Positions 14,719 through 22,354 of a stretch of 23,229 bases of DNA are shown piece by piece. This stretch comes from CAISDA01 sp050258555. Its GTDB lineage: Bacteria > Bacteroidota > Ignavibacteria > UBA10030 > UBA8401. The translations under genes and the position numbers were made by a program. Location: assembly GCA_050258555.1 (NCBI GenBank), contig JBLMZA010000019.1, positions 1 through 23,229 of the forward strand, given 5' to 3'. The notes beneath the pieces are model-generated. The model was given only the letters and a program-made list of their open reading frames with translations, was not told the DNA's origin and did no database searches. Each line of letters begins with the position of its first letter. Within the stretch, counting starts at the first letter, position 1.

Positions 14719-16236
14719 ATGAACTATGCAGCCGTTGTTCTGCTCTTGTGCATGCATGTGTGTGCTGCGGCGGAGCTTTTTTCGGCCGACAAGCCATCGG
14801 CCATGCGGGGCGGGCGCTATATCGCATCGGACGGCGCGCTGCACGTGCTCTTTGTCTATGTGCAGTTTCCCGACGACCGCTACCTTCCTCAGAGTCCCAA
14901 TTGGCCGAAAGCCAAGCCTCCCGCATACATGAATGAAACGGTGGACCGCACCTGGAGCGCATCGCCGACGAAGGGCGGCTTCACCGATTATTTCAACCAG
15001 ATGTCCTTCAACAAGCTGAAGATCACCGGACAGTCCGTTTCGGTCACGACTCCGCATACGCGAAGCTGGTATCTGAAAAACGGAAAGCGCCGGGACTTCA
15101 TCACACAGGAGACGATCGAACAGCTCGATCGGACGATGGATTTCGCAGCGTTCGACCGATGGACATGCAAGAGCGAGTACCGCATGGTGAACGCGCCGGA
15201 CGGCGCGGTCGATCTCATCTTCATGGCATGGCGGAACGTCTGCAACGACACTGCCGATGTGCGCACGGCGCTCGATCTTGTGCCGGGCGGGGAGGCGTCG
15301 CTCGGCTATGCGCCGACCTACCCGGTGGATGGCGGAGCGCGCCGGATACAGACCGGATACGGTGCGAACGGATCGGGCATCACGATCATTCATCCCATGG
15401 GAGGCGATCTTGATCGGGAAATCATCTTCCGCTATGCGCGCCACGAATTCGGACACTGGCTTCTCGGCGGCAATGAATTCCACACGGACCTGGGAACGTG
15501 GGGACTCGTGGACGGATGGGGGACGCCGAGCGGCTGCATCAATTCGTACGAACGGACCAAGCTCGGATGGATCACGCCTGTGACGATCGATGATATTTCC
15601 AAGCCGCGGACGATACGCAATGTGAGGCTGACCGATTTTGTCACCACCGGCGCCGCCTATCGCATCCGCGTGCCGGGCGGAGGTCCCGATGAATACTATC
15701 TGCTCGAGAATCACCAGCGCATATCGCCGTTCGACGTTCCCGACAACAATGTGCCGTCGGCAAAAGGACTGTATGTGCTCTTGCAGAAGGCGGATGTCGG
15801 GAGCGCCGTCGGCATCGTTTCAGCCGAGGGACGGTTCACCTGGACGGTGCCGAAACAGCTGCCCAACATCTACGGCGGCAGCGGGGAACTGCCCGTGTTC
15901 AGGCGCGGCGCGCCCGATCCCGTAAACGGATACAGCAAGCGGCAGAATATTCCATGGACGTGGAAGGGCGTGAATCAGACGCCTACGGCGATCCACTATC
16001 TGCTCGATCCGCGCACGAATGAAGTCAGAAAGGCGCCGCCCACCATCTTCACCGGCGACGGGAGGGATCAGTTCGATCTGGCCGGCGCGCGCGTGTTTTC
16101 ATCCGCAGGCAATCCGAGTTCGGATCTTCACAATAATCCGCACAAGGTCGGCTTCGAAATCACGGGCATTGAAAAAGGCGTGATCATCCTCACGATTTAC
16201 ATCACTTCGAGCGAGGCCGGCAAGAGGGGGAAATGA
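14719..16236 (+). CDS. Secreted M6-like zinc metalloprotease
   Basis: A 505-residue exported protein (signal peptide MNYAAVVLLLCMHVCAAAE) resembling the M6/immune-inhibitor-A type metalloproteases. Early family features are VLFVYVQFPDDRY, the repeatedly seen SPTKGGFTDYFNQMSFNKLKITG, and VDLIFMAWRN. The zinc site is HEFGH at residues 242-246, with His255 (GGNEFH) as a possible third ligand in place of the more usual LGxxD. The downstream WGLVDGWGTPSGCINSYERTKLGWI matches the GxPSxxxxYxKxxLGW pattern of the family. A YYLLENHQR segment also fits M6. No C-terminal sorting domain, transmembrane anchor or PKD repeats were seen. A strong ribosome site AGGAGGG (14703-14709) overlaps the kinase stop codon. 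Extracellular or periplasmic action is expected; the substrate is unknown. Confidence 0.8.
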   Translation: MNYAAVVLLLCMHVCAAAELFSADKPSAMRGGRYIASDGALHVLFVYVQFPDDRYLPQSPNWPKAKPPAYMNETVDRTWSASPTKGGFTDYFNQMSFNKLKITGQSVSVTTPHTRSWYLKNGKRRDFITQETIEQLDRTMDFAAFDRWTCKSEYRMVNAPDGAVDLIFMAWRNVCNDTADVRTALDLVPGGEASLGYAPTYPVDGGARRIQTGYGANGSGITIIHPMGGDLDREIIFRYARHEFGHWLLGGNEFHTDLGTWGLVDGWGTPSGCINSYERTKLGWITPVTIDDISKPRTIRNVRLTDFVTTGAAYRIRVPGGGPDEYYLLENHQRISPFDVPDNNVPSAKGLYVLLQKADVGSAVGIVSAEGRFTWTVPKQLPNIYGGSGELPVFRRGAPDPVNGYSKRQNIPWTWKGVNQTPTAIHYLLDPRTNEVRKAPPTIFTGDGRDQFDLAGARVFSSAGNPSSDLHNNPHKVGFEITGIEKGVIILTIYITSSEAGKRGK

Positions 16237-16253
16237 TTGCGGTCTGCCGCGCG

Positions 16254-16269
16254 CGGTGCATGCGCACCG
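16254..16269. terminator. Compact hairpin between convergent genes
   Basis: CGGTGC-ATGC-GCACCG is an exact 6-bp stem with a 4-base loop in the 47-base gap between the protease gene (+) and the second hybrid kinase (-). It has no T-run on either strand, so a terminator role is only possible. Confidence 0.3.
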
Positions 16270-16283
16270 GCCGATCGCGCCGG

Positions 16284-18215
16284 TCATGCTGCGGCGATGA
16301 TCCGGCGAATGGCTTTCCTGATTTCTTCGAACCTGTACGGCTTTGTCAGCACATCTTTCACGCCGATGGCGAGCAGGTCGGCTTTCGTCGCGCCGTCCAG
16401 GTAGCCCGATGAGACGATGACCTTCACCTCGCCGTTGATTGTTCTCAGCTCGCGGAAAAGTTCTTCACCGCCGATCCCGGGCATGCCCAGGTCCGTGATC
16501 ACCAGATCGACCTCCTGTCGGCGCGACTGATACATGCGTATCGCATCGTTCCCATTGGCCGCTTCGAGCACCGCATATCCGCATTCCTGAAGAAACTCCG
16601 AAAGCATATCGCGGATGATTTGTTCGTCATCCACCAGGAGGATCACTCCTTGTTCGCGCGCATCGCATGGTTCGGGCGCGGGTTTCGGCTGCTGACGCTC
16701 GGGCGTGACGGCGGGAAAATACAGTGTGAATGTGGAACCGCTGCCGGGTTCGCTGCAGACGTCGATGAAGCCGCGATGGTTCTTCATGATTCCGTGCACG
16801 ATCGCAAGACCGAGTCCGGTGCCTTTGCCCGCCTGCTTGGTCGAGAAGAATGGATCGAAGATCTTCGCGACGACGGACGGTTCCATGCCGCTGCCGGTGT
16901 CCGAGATGCTCACGGCGATGTGCGGAGCCGGAACGGTGTCGGGCGCTCCATGCGGATTCCGTACGGTAACAGAATATTCGCGGATCGTCATCGTGCCTCT
17001 CCCATCCATCGCATCGCTCGCATTGAGCGCCAGGTTCATGAGCGCCTGATGAACCTGCCCTGCATCGCCCAGGATCATGCCGTTTTCGACATTGATCTCG
17101 GTGGTGATGGCGATCGACTTTGGCAGAAAATGCCGGAGCATTTCTTCGAGTTCGACGATCGTATGGGAAATGGAAATCTGCCGCAGCTCGGCTTCGTCGG
17201 GGCGGGAGAACAGCAGAAGCTGACGCGAGATCGATGTGCCGCGTTCGGAAGCCTGTATGATGCGCTCGAGGTTTTTTTGAAGATGGGGAAGACTGGCGGT
17301 CTGCCTGTAGAGCAGCTCGGCCGAGCCCAGAATCATCGCCAGCAGATTGTTGAAATCGTGCGCGATGCCTCCGGCCAGCGTGCCGATGCCTTCGAGCTTC
17401 TGCGCCTGTATGAGCTGCCGCTCGGAGCGGATGCGCTCGGTGACGTCGCGAAGCACGCCCTGGTGGAAGATGACCGCGCCGTGCTCGTTGACGATGTGCG
17501 AACCGTGATCTTCCACCCAGACTTCCGATCCGTCCTTTTTTCGCAGTCGGAAGACCGCCATTTCTTCGAGACGCTCTTCGAGCGCCGCGCTTTCGCGGTC
17601 GGTGGGCGTGAAGTACAATTGAGTCTTGATGTCGATTGCCAGCAGCTCTTCCTTGCTTGCGTAGCCGAGGATGTTCACCATCGCGGGGTTCACCTCGATG
17701 AACCTGCCTTCGTGCGTGCTCATATAGACGCCGTCGGGCATTTTCTCGATCAGATCGCGCAGCTGCTGTTCGCTTGTGCGATGAGCCGCAGCGGAGCGCG
17801 ACGTTTCCCGGTGTATGCTGACGAGGCTCAGTGCCGAGGACACGCCTGCAGACAATGCGTGCGGGCATGAAGGTTTGTGTATGTATCCGTAGGCGGTGAT
17901 GTGCTGCATGCGGGGGAGGAGGCGCACATCGTCGTCGCCGTAGAGAAACACCAGGGGAATGCGGTACTCTTCACTCAGCGTGCGTGCATCTGCAGTGCAG
18001 TCATGATCGGCGGTCACGGCCATGAGCACAAGATCGATGCCCGTCATGCCGGCGCGGATCATCTTCAGCGCACGGCTCCCATCGGACGCCGTGAGCACTG
18101 CATGGCCTTCCTCATTGAGAATTTTCAGGGCCGCCGCCGCAAATACACTGTCGGCATCCACAATCAGTATGTAACTCATATCTCCTTGAACGGTAACCCC
18201 ATTGTGTTCAGTCAT
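16284..18215 (-). CDS. Hybrid histidine kinase with N-terminal pseudoreceiver: REC*-PAS-HisKA-HATPase-REC
   Basis: A 643-residue soluble kinase. The N-terminal receiver-like domain (about 14-130: ILIVDADS, ALKILNEEGHAVLTASDGSRAL, DLVLMAVTAD, YIHKPS) has Ala66 where the phosphoacceptor Asp should be, while Lys114 is kept, so it is a pseudoreceiver. PAS (about 148-262), HisKA with His286 in GGIAHDFNN and HATPase (NLALNASDAM, DTGSGM, IFDPFFSTK, GKGTGLGLAIV) follow, then an intact C-terminal receiver with LLVDDE, Asp575 in VITDLGMP and Lys in LTKPY. The start at 18215 was chosen because upstream in-frame sequence to 18410 reads as non-family residues; MSY at 18179 is an alternative. The design parallels the kinase at 12548. 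It diverges from the YebC gene and converges on the protease gene. Output partner unknown. Confidence 0.9.
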   Translation of the reverse strand: MTEHNGVTVQGDMSYILIVDADSVFAAAALKILNEEGHAVLTASDGSRALKMIRAGMTGIDLVLMAVTADHDCTADARTLSEEYRIPLVFLYGDDDVRLLPRMQHITAYGYIHKPSCPHALSAGVSSALSLVSIHRETSRSAAAHRTSEQQLRDLIEKMPDGVYMSTHEGRFIEVNPAMVNILGYASKEELLAIDIKTQLYFTPTDRESAALEERLEEMAVFRLRKKDGSEVWVEDHGSHIVNEHGAVIFHQGVLRDVTERIRSERQLIQAQKLEGIGTLAGGIAHDFNNLLAMILGSAELLYRQTASLPHLQKNLERIIQASERGTSISRQLLLFSRPDEAELRQISISHTIVELEEMLRHFLPKSIAITTEINVENGMILGDAGQVHQALMNLALNASDAMDGRGTMTIREYSVTVRNPHGAPDTVPAPHIAVSISDTGSGMEPSVVAKIFDPFFSTKQAGKGTGLGLAIVHGIMKNHRGFIDVCSEPGSGSTFTLYFPAVTPERQQPKPAPEPCDAREQGVILLVDDEQIIRDMLSEFLQECGYAVLEAANGNDAIRMYQSRRQEVDLVITDLGMPGIGGEELFRELRTINGEVKVIVSSGYLDGATKADLLAIGVKDVLTKPYRFEEIRKAIRRIIAAA

Positions 18216-18387
18216 CGACAGTTTGGGTTCCCCTGACAATGATCGCACAGTGCGTAATATACTGAATATCCGTTTCAAGTGAAGAGGATGGGAGAAAATT
18301 CTTGCTGATTTTTTGAAAAAAATGCCCTCGTTGAGATTGTATTTACACAGTGTGTTCCGCGTTTTCGCCGCCGTGTGCGGAAGAACT

Positions 18388-18415
18388 TTGGGAATTACAG
18401 ATTTTTTCATATCTT
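18388..18415 (+). promoter_or_regulatory. Candidate promoter of the YebC-family gene
   Basis: TTGGGA (18388-18393) and TATCTT (18410-18415) are separated by 16 bases in the AT-rich half of the 252-base divergent region 18216-18467. Read differently, it also fits TTTG-N19-TAnnTT, the Bacteroidota-type promoter. I see no other named element in that region. Confidence 0.4.
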
Positions 18416-18467
18416 ACAGCACTTCAAAAGTCATATCACTTATTTACCAAGCATCAAAGAAATCATC

Positions 18468-19178
18468 ATGGGACGCATATTCGAAAAACGAAAAGCCACG
18501 ATGTTCGCACGCTTCGCGCGCATGTCGAAAGCATTCAACCGCATCGGTCGTGAGATCGTCATCGCCGTCAAATCGGGAGGACCCGATCCGAAGCTGAATC
18601 CGAAACTCAGGATCTGCATTCAGAACGCCAAGAGCGTGAACATGCCGAAGGATCGTGTGGAAGCGGCCATCAAGCGCGCGTCATCGAAGGACACGTCGGG
18701 GTACGAGGAGGTGGTGTACGAAGGCTATGCGCCGCACGGCATCGCCGTGCTTGTCGAAACCGCGACGGACAATCCGACGCGCACGGTCGCGAACATCAGG
18801 CACGCCTTCACAAAATCCGGAGGATCGCTCGGTGTCAGCGGATCGATCTCGTTCATGTTCGAGCGCAAGGGCATCTTCACCATTCCGCTCGCCTCGATCA
18901 AGGATCTCGACGAGTTCGAGCTCGAATTCATCGACCATGGCCTCGAGGATCTGATGCATGACGACGAGAAGGCGTACGTGTACACATCGTTCCAGGATTA
19001 CGGGCGCATGCAGAAGGCGCTCGAAGAAAAGGGGATCGAGGTCGGAAGCACCGAATTGCAGTACCTTCCCACAACGACAAAAGAACTGAACGAAGAGCAG
19101 GCCAAGGAAGTGCAGGAGATGCTCGAGAAGCTTGAAGATGACGACGATGTGCAGGCGGTCTTCCATACCATGGCCTGA
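18468..19178 (+). CDS. yebC: YebC/PmpR/TACO1-family protein
   Basis: A 236-residue protein of the YebC/TACO1 family, whose members are described as transcriptional regulators or as ribosome-associated translation factors. Typical segments are SKAFNRIGREIVIAVKSGG, PKLNPKLRICIQNAKSVNMPKDRVEAAIKRA, EVVYEGYAPHGIAVLVETATDNPTRTVANIRHAFTKSGGSLGVSGSISFMFERKG and the acidic C-terminus. The N-terminus is MGRIFEKRKATMFARFARMSK, the form I know from Bacteroidota, not the GHSKWANIKHRK form of Proteobacteria and Firmicutes. The ATG at 18468 matches this N-terminus; the frame extends upstream only with unrelated residues. No ruvC or other usual neighbour is present. Confidence 0.93.
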   Translation: MGRIFEKRKATMFARFARMSKAFNRIGREIVIAVKSGGPDPKLNPKLRICIQNAKSVNMPKDRVEAAIKRASSKDTSGYEEVVYEGYAPHGIAVLVETATDNPTRTVANIRHAFTKSGGSLGVSGSISFMFERKGIFTIPLASIKDLDEFELEFIDHGLEDLMHDDEKAYVYTSFQDYGRMQKALEEKGIEVGSTELQYLPTTTKELNEEQAKEVQEMLEKLEDDDDVQAVFHTMA

Positions 19179-19226
19179 TCCAAAGGCTGCTCACACACAC
19201 ACCACATGCATGAATGGAGGAATACG

Positions 19227-19730
19227 ATGAAAGAAATGACGCGCGCCAATATTGCCGCCGCCTTTGCCGGCGAAAGCCAGGCACACATGAAGTATACGAT
19301 CTATGCCGAGAAAGCCGAACGCGAAGGCTATGAGCAGGTCGCCAAGCTCTTCCGCGCGATTGCCTATGCCGAAAAAGTGCACGCCGCAAACCATCTTCGC
19401 GTACTCGACGGGGTGCATTCGACGGCGGAAAATCTGGCTGCCGCAGCCGGAGGCGAAAACTATGAAGTCGAGGAAATGTATCCCGCATTCAATGTCGTGG
19501 CAGAACTGCAGGACGAGAAAGCGGCGGTGCGCTCCATCCATTATGCGCTCGAAGCCGAAATCATACACGAGGATCTGTACAAACAGGCCAAGCAGTATGT
19601 CGATTGCGGCAAGGACCTGAACAAGGCGACGATCTATGTGTGTCCCGTCTGCGGCCACACGGCCATCGGCGAGGCGCCGGCCAAATGCCCGGTGTGCGGA
19701 CTGGCACAGGAGAAGTATCAGGCCTTCTGA
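19227..19730 (+). CDS. rbr: Rubrerythrin
   Basis: A 167-residue cytoplasmic diiron peroxidase that reduces hydrogen peroxide with electrons from its rubredoxin-like domain. The ferritin-like domain shows AFAGESQAHMKYTIYAEKAEREG (first Glu ligand), AIAYAEKVHAANHL (Glu and His region) and HYALEAEIIHEDLYKQA (second ExxH-type helix). The C-terminal rubredoxin-like domain has CPVCGHTAIGEAPAKCPVCG with all four cysteines. Length is somewhat shorter than classical Rbr (about 190) and near the compact variants. The start at 19227 has TGGAGG six bases upstream; an in-frame ATG at 19206 precedes that ribosome site and is less likely. A strong terminator follows. A role in oxidative stress tolerance of an anaerobe or microaerophile is implied. 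Confidence 0.93.
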   Translation: MKEMTRANIAAAFAGESQAHMKYTIYAEKAEREGYEQVAKLFRAIAYAEKVHAANHLRVLDGVHSTAENLAAAAGGENYEVEEMYPAFNVVAELQDEKAAVRSIHYALEAEIIHEDLYKQAKQYVDCGKDLNKATIYVCPVCGHTAIGEAPAKCPVCGLAQEKYQAF

Positions 19731-19776
19731 ACAGGTGTTCAATATTAGCCAACGCGTGCAAACAGTGTTTGGCACA

Positions 19777-19812
19777 AAAAGCGGCGAATGTGTGTAAATT
19801 CGTCGCTTTTTT
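19777..19812 (+). terminator. Rho-independent terminator of the rubrerythrin gene
   Basis: A 13-bp stem, AAAAGCGGCGAAT (19777-19789) with ATTCGTCGCTTTT (19798-19810) and one G-U pair, has an 8-base loop and a T-run of six at 19807-19812, 47 bases after the stop codon. Confidence 0.85.
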
Positions 19813-19893
19813 ATTTATGGCGCAGTATTTGAATGCCCTATTTCATCATCCGTGAACGCAGCGTGCGTGTCACCGTCTTTACCATGATAAACA

Positions 19894-21177
19894 ATGTGTG
19901 TGCATTTCGTACATAAAATCGATCTGCTGACGAGCAATCCCTGGTACAGGCGCACGGGACTGACAGTCATCATCCTGTTCCTGACCGTCGTCGATCCGTT
20001 GGTGGACATCGTCGTACAGCCCGAGATCCCGTTCTTTAACAAAGAGCATTTCATCGTCGGACTCATTTCCGGCGGCATCGGATTCTTTTTCATGGGGCTG
20101 ACCGCATATCTTGTGCGGAGAATCACGCGCATGGAATATGAAAAGACGGCGCTTGTCCATCATTTTGAGTTTCTCTCGAAATACTCCAACGACATCGTGA
20201 TGGTGGCAAGCGACGAGCGGAAGATCATTGAAGCGAACGACCGTGCGCTGGCGACATACGGCTACACCGCCGAGGAACTGCATGCGATCGATCCGCTGTC
20301 GCTACGCGTACCGGAGGAGCGTTCGGCGTTTCCTGCACTGCTCGATCGGCTGAAGATGGATGACGGGTTCGTGTTCGAGACGCGTCATCAGCGCAAGGAC
20401 GGAACGACGTTTCCGGTCGAGGTGAGCGCGCGTCTTCTGCAGCGCGAGGGACGGATGTATTACCAGACCATCATCCGCGACATTACGGAACGCAAGCATG
20501 CGGAAGACGCCATCCGCCAGCAGCGCGACCGGCTGAGAAGTCTTGCTGTGCACGTCGATGCCATCCGCGAAGAAGAGCGCAAGAATCTCGCGCGCGAAAT
20601 CCATGACCAGCTCGGGCAGGAATTGACCGCGATCAAGATGAATATCGCCGTACTGGCGGCGAAGACGAAGCAGGATGAATGGCTTACGGCGAAGATCAGG
20701 GACATCCGCGGACTCGTCGATGCGTCGATTCTCAGCGTTCGGCGCATCTCGCAGGCCCTTCGTCCCGGCGTGCTCGATGAACTCGGTCTGAGCGCCGCTA
20801 TCGAATGGCAGACGCGCGATTTTGAAAAGCAGTACGGCATCGGATGTTCCTGCGAGATCGGAAGCGTGCCTTCGGCGCTGAAGGAGGGCATTCCGATCGT
20901 CATGTTCCGCATCCTGCAGGAATCGCTGACCAACGTCGCCAGGCATGCCGAGGCGACGCATGTGCATGTGAAGTTCGAAGCGGTGCAGCACGCGCTCAAG
21001 CTCACCGTCGAAGACAACGGAAAAGGGATCGACATCGCAATGAAACAGAAGAAGACTTCGCATGGCATTCTCGGCATGAAGGAACGCGCATACAATTTCG
21101 GCGGCACCGTTGCGATCACGCGCCGTCCGGAAGGCGGCACACTGGTGACGGCCCACATTCCGGAGGCCCTCCAATGA
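19894..21177 (+). CDS. Membrane PAS sensor kinase, HisKA_3 (NarX/DesK-like) type
   Basis: A 427-residue sensor kinase with two predicted membrane segments, about residues 23-41 (TGLTVIILFLTVVDPLVDI) and 53-74 (FIVGLISGGIGFFFMGLTAYLV), a short connecting loop, and a cytoplasmic PAS domain (about 90-205, PAC end IIRDITERKHAEDAI). The phosphoacceptor region is HisKA_3: REEERKNLAREIHDQLGQEL with His237, followed by RRISQALRPGVLDELGL. The HATPase has ILQESLTNVARHAEA (N box), VEDNGKGID and GILGMKERA with GGT at the end. These are hallmarks of kinases that signal to NarL/FixJ regulators, and the next gene is exactly that, overlapping by ATGA. No clear Shine-Dalgarno precedes the ATG at 19894. The short loop argues against a periplasmic sensor domain, so the signal is probably intracellular or in the membrane. 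Confidence 0.92.
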   Translation: MCVHFVHKIDLLTSNPWYRRTGLTVIILFLTVVDPLVDIVVQPEIPFFNKEHFIVGLISGGIGFFFMGLTAYLVRRITRMEYEKTALVHHFEFLSKYSNDIVMVASDERKIIEANDRALATYGYTAEELHAIDPLSLRVPEERSAFPALLDRLKMDDGFVFETRHQRKDGTTFPVEVSARLLQREGRMYYQTIIRDITERKHAEDAIRQQRDRLRSLAVHVDAIREEERKNLAREIHDQLGQELTAIKMNIAVLAAKTKQDEWLTAKIRDIRGLVDASILSVRRISQALRPGVLDELGLSAAIEWQTRDFEKQYGIGCSCEIGSVPSALKEGIPIVMFRILQESLTNVARHAEATHVHVKFEAVQHALKLTVEDNGKGIDIAMKQKKTSHGILGMKERAYNFGGTVAITRRPEGGTLVTAHIPEALQ

Positions 21178-21806
21178 TCAGGATCGCGATCGCGGACGAC
21201 CATGCAGTGCTTCGTCTCGGCATGAAGCAGCTGCTTGCGGAAGAGGTGGATTTCGAGGTGGTCGGCGAGGCAGCCGATATTCCCGATGTGATGCGGCTGC
21301 TCCGTGCAGTCGACTGCGATGTACTGCTGCTCGATCTCAATATGCCCAAGGGCAGCGGCATCGATCTGCTCAAGGACATCAAGGCGCAGTATCCCGGTGT
21401 TGCCATTCTCATTCTTTCCATGCATTCCGAAGAACAGTTCGGCGTGCGGGCGCTGCGCGCCGGCGCATCCGGCTATCTCTCGAAAGAGAGTGAACCGGAA
21501 CTGATCCCGCGCGCCATCCGCATTGCGGCCGCGGGCCGGAAATATGTCTCACCGGTGCTCGCGCAGCTTCTGGCAGAGGAAGTGGAGCTGCACCGCGACA
21601 GGCCGCTGCATGAGATCCTGTCGGACCGCGAATACACGGTCGTGCGCCTCATTGCATCGGGGCACACCGTCGGCCGGATCGCCGAAATGCTTTCGCTCAG
21701 CGTGAAGACCATCAGCAATTACCGGATGCGCGCGCTCGAGAAAATGAACATGCAGACGAACTCCGATGTCATGAGCTACTTCTATAAGAACAACCTCCTC
21801 GTCTGA
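21174..21806 (+). CDS. NarL/FixJ-family response regulator
   Basis: A 210-residue two-domain regulator. The receiver (1-120) has the acidic pair Asp8-Asp9 in IADDH, phosphoacceptor Asp54 in LLLDLNMP, a Ser in ILSMHSE and Lys104 in YLSKES. The LuxR-type helix-turn-helix (about 145-205) reads LSDREYTVVRLIASGHTVGRIAEMLSLSVKTISNYRMRALEKMNM, with the recognition helix VKTISNYRMRAL. The start ATG at 21174 overlaps the kinase stop TGA by ATGA, so the two are translationally coupled and form a cognate pair. The frame is open far upstream inside the kinase gene, but only this start gives a correct receiver. Target genes are not evident; no repeated operator could be assigned. Confidence 0.95.
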   Translation: MIRIAIADDHAVLRLGMKQLLAEEVDFEVVGEAADIPDVMRLLRAVDCDVLLLDLNMPKGSGIDLLKDIKAQYPGVAILILSMHSEEQFGVRALRAGASGYLSKESEPELIPRAIRIAAAGRKYVSPVLAQLLAEEVELHRDRPLHEILSDREYTVVRLIASGHTVGRIAEMLSLSVKTISNYRMRALEKMNMQTNSDVMSYFYKNNLLV

Positions 21807-21820
21807 TTCGCAGTAACGCC

Positions 21821-21843
21821 GACAGATCGCTTCCGATTCTGTC
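21821..21843. terminator. Inverted repeat after the response regulator gene
   Basis: GACAGATCG-CTTC-CGA(T)TCTGTC forms a 9-bp stem with one bulged T and a 4-base loop, 15 bases after the stop codon. The tail is only weakly T-rich, so termination is uncertain. A second, shorter ACAGA/TCTGT pair lies about 40 bases on (within 21878-21897) in the gap before the CheY-like gene. Confidence 0.35.
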
Positions 21844-21946
21844 CGACCCTTCCTGCAAGACAAACACCCTGATAAAAAACAGACAACCTCATCTGTCGTC
21901 CTTTGCGCTTCCTCTGTATCTTGCTCACAATCCAACAGAGGAAATG

Positions 21947-22327
21947 ATGCCCGTAAAAATAGTGATCGTCGACGATTCCGTCTCCATCAGAAGGTCCGTG
22001 GCCGAGATGCTCGGTGAATATCCCGATCTCGTCCTGGTCGGAGAGGCCGGATGCGTTGAAGACGGACTCCGCACGATCGTCGAGCAGAAGCCCGATGTGG
22101 TCGTGCTGGACATCATTATGCCGGGCGGCAGCGGACTCGGTCTGATCAATCCTGTAAAACTCCTTTACCCCCGGTGCAGGGTGATCATGCTGTCGAATCA
22201 CACGGATGAATGGATCCGCCGGCAGGCGCAGACATACGGCGCCGATCACTTCCTCGATAAAACGTTCGAATTTGAACAGCTCGCCGATGTCATCAGGACG
22301 TCGGCGGCGGTTCTGCCGGAACAATGA
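21947..22327 (+). CDS. Single-domain CheY-like response regulator
   Basis: A 126-residue stand-alone receiver with IVDDS (acidic pair), phosphoacceptor Asp55 in VVLDIIMPGGSG, a Ser in IMLSNHTDEW and Lys105 in FLDKTFEF. There is no output domain, so it acts by protein contact or phosphotransfer. The sequence is closer to the receivers of NarL/LytTR-type regulators (PDLVLVGEAGCVEDGL) than to flagellar CheY. Two ATG codons lie in tandem; 21947 is preferred because AGAGGA (21937-21942) is better spaced to it than to 21944. A chemoreceptor gene begins 27 bases downstream with a strong ribosome site, so the two are probably one transcript, which suggests a role in chemotaxis-like signalling. Confidence 0.9.
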   Translation: MPVKIVIVDDSVSIRRSVAEMLGEYPDLVLVGEAGCVEDGLRTIVEQKPDVVVLDIIMPGGSGLGLINPVKLLYPRCRVIMLSNHTDEWIRRQAQTYGADHFLDKTFEFEQLADVIRTSAAVLPEQ

Positions 22328-22354
22328 TCCACTCACTTTTCTACCGGAGGTCCT

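Noticed and set aside
16620..17870. A 416-codon plus-strand frame opposite the second hybrid kinase
   Set aside because: The minus-strand translation shows complete kinase and receiver motifs, while the plus-strand product has no domain pattern.
19190..19208. Short CA-repeat before the rubrerythrin gene
   Set aside because: Only about six CA units in a non-coding gap; too short to be a meaningful phase-variable tract.
20844..21173. Upstream extension of the response regulator frame into the kinase gene
   Set aside because: The receiver begins exactly at the ATG at 21174, and the extension is a shadow of the kinase HATPase region.
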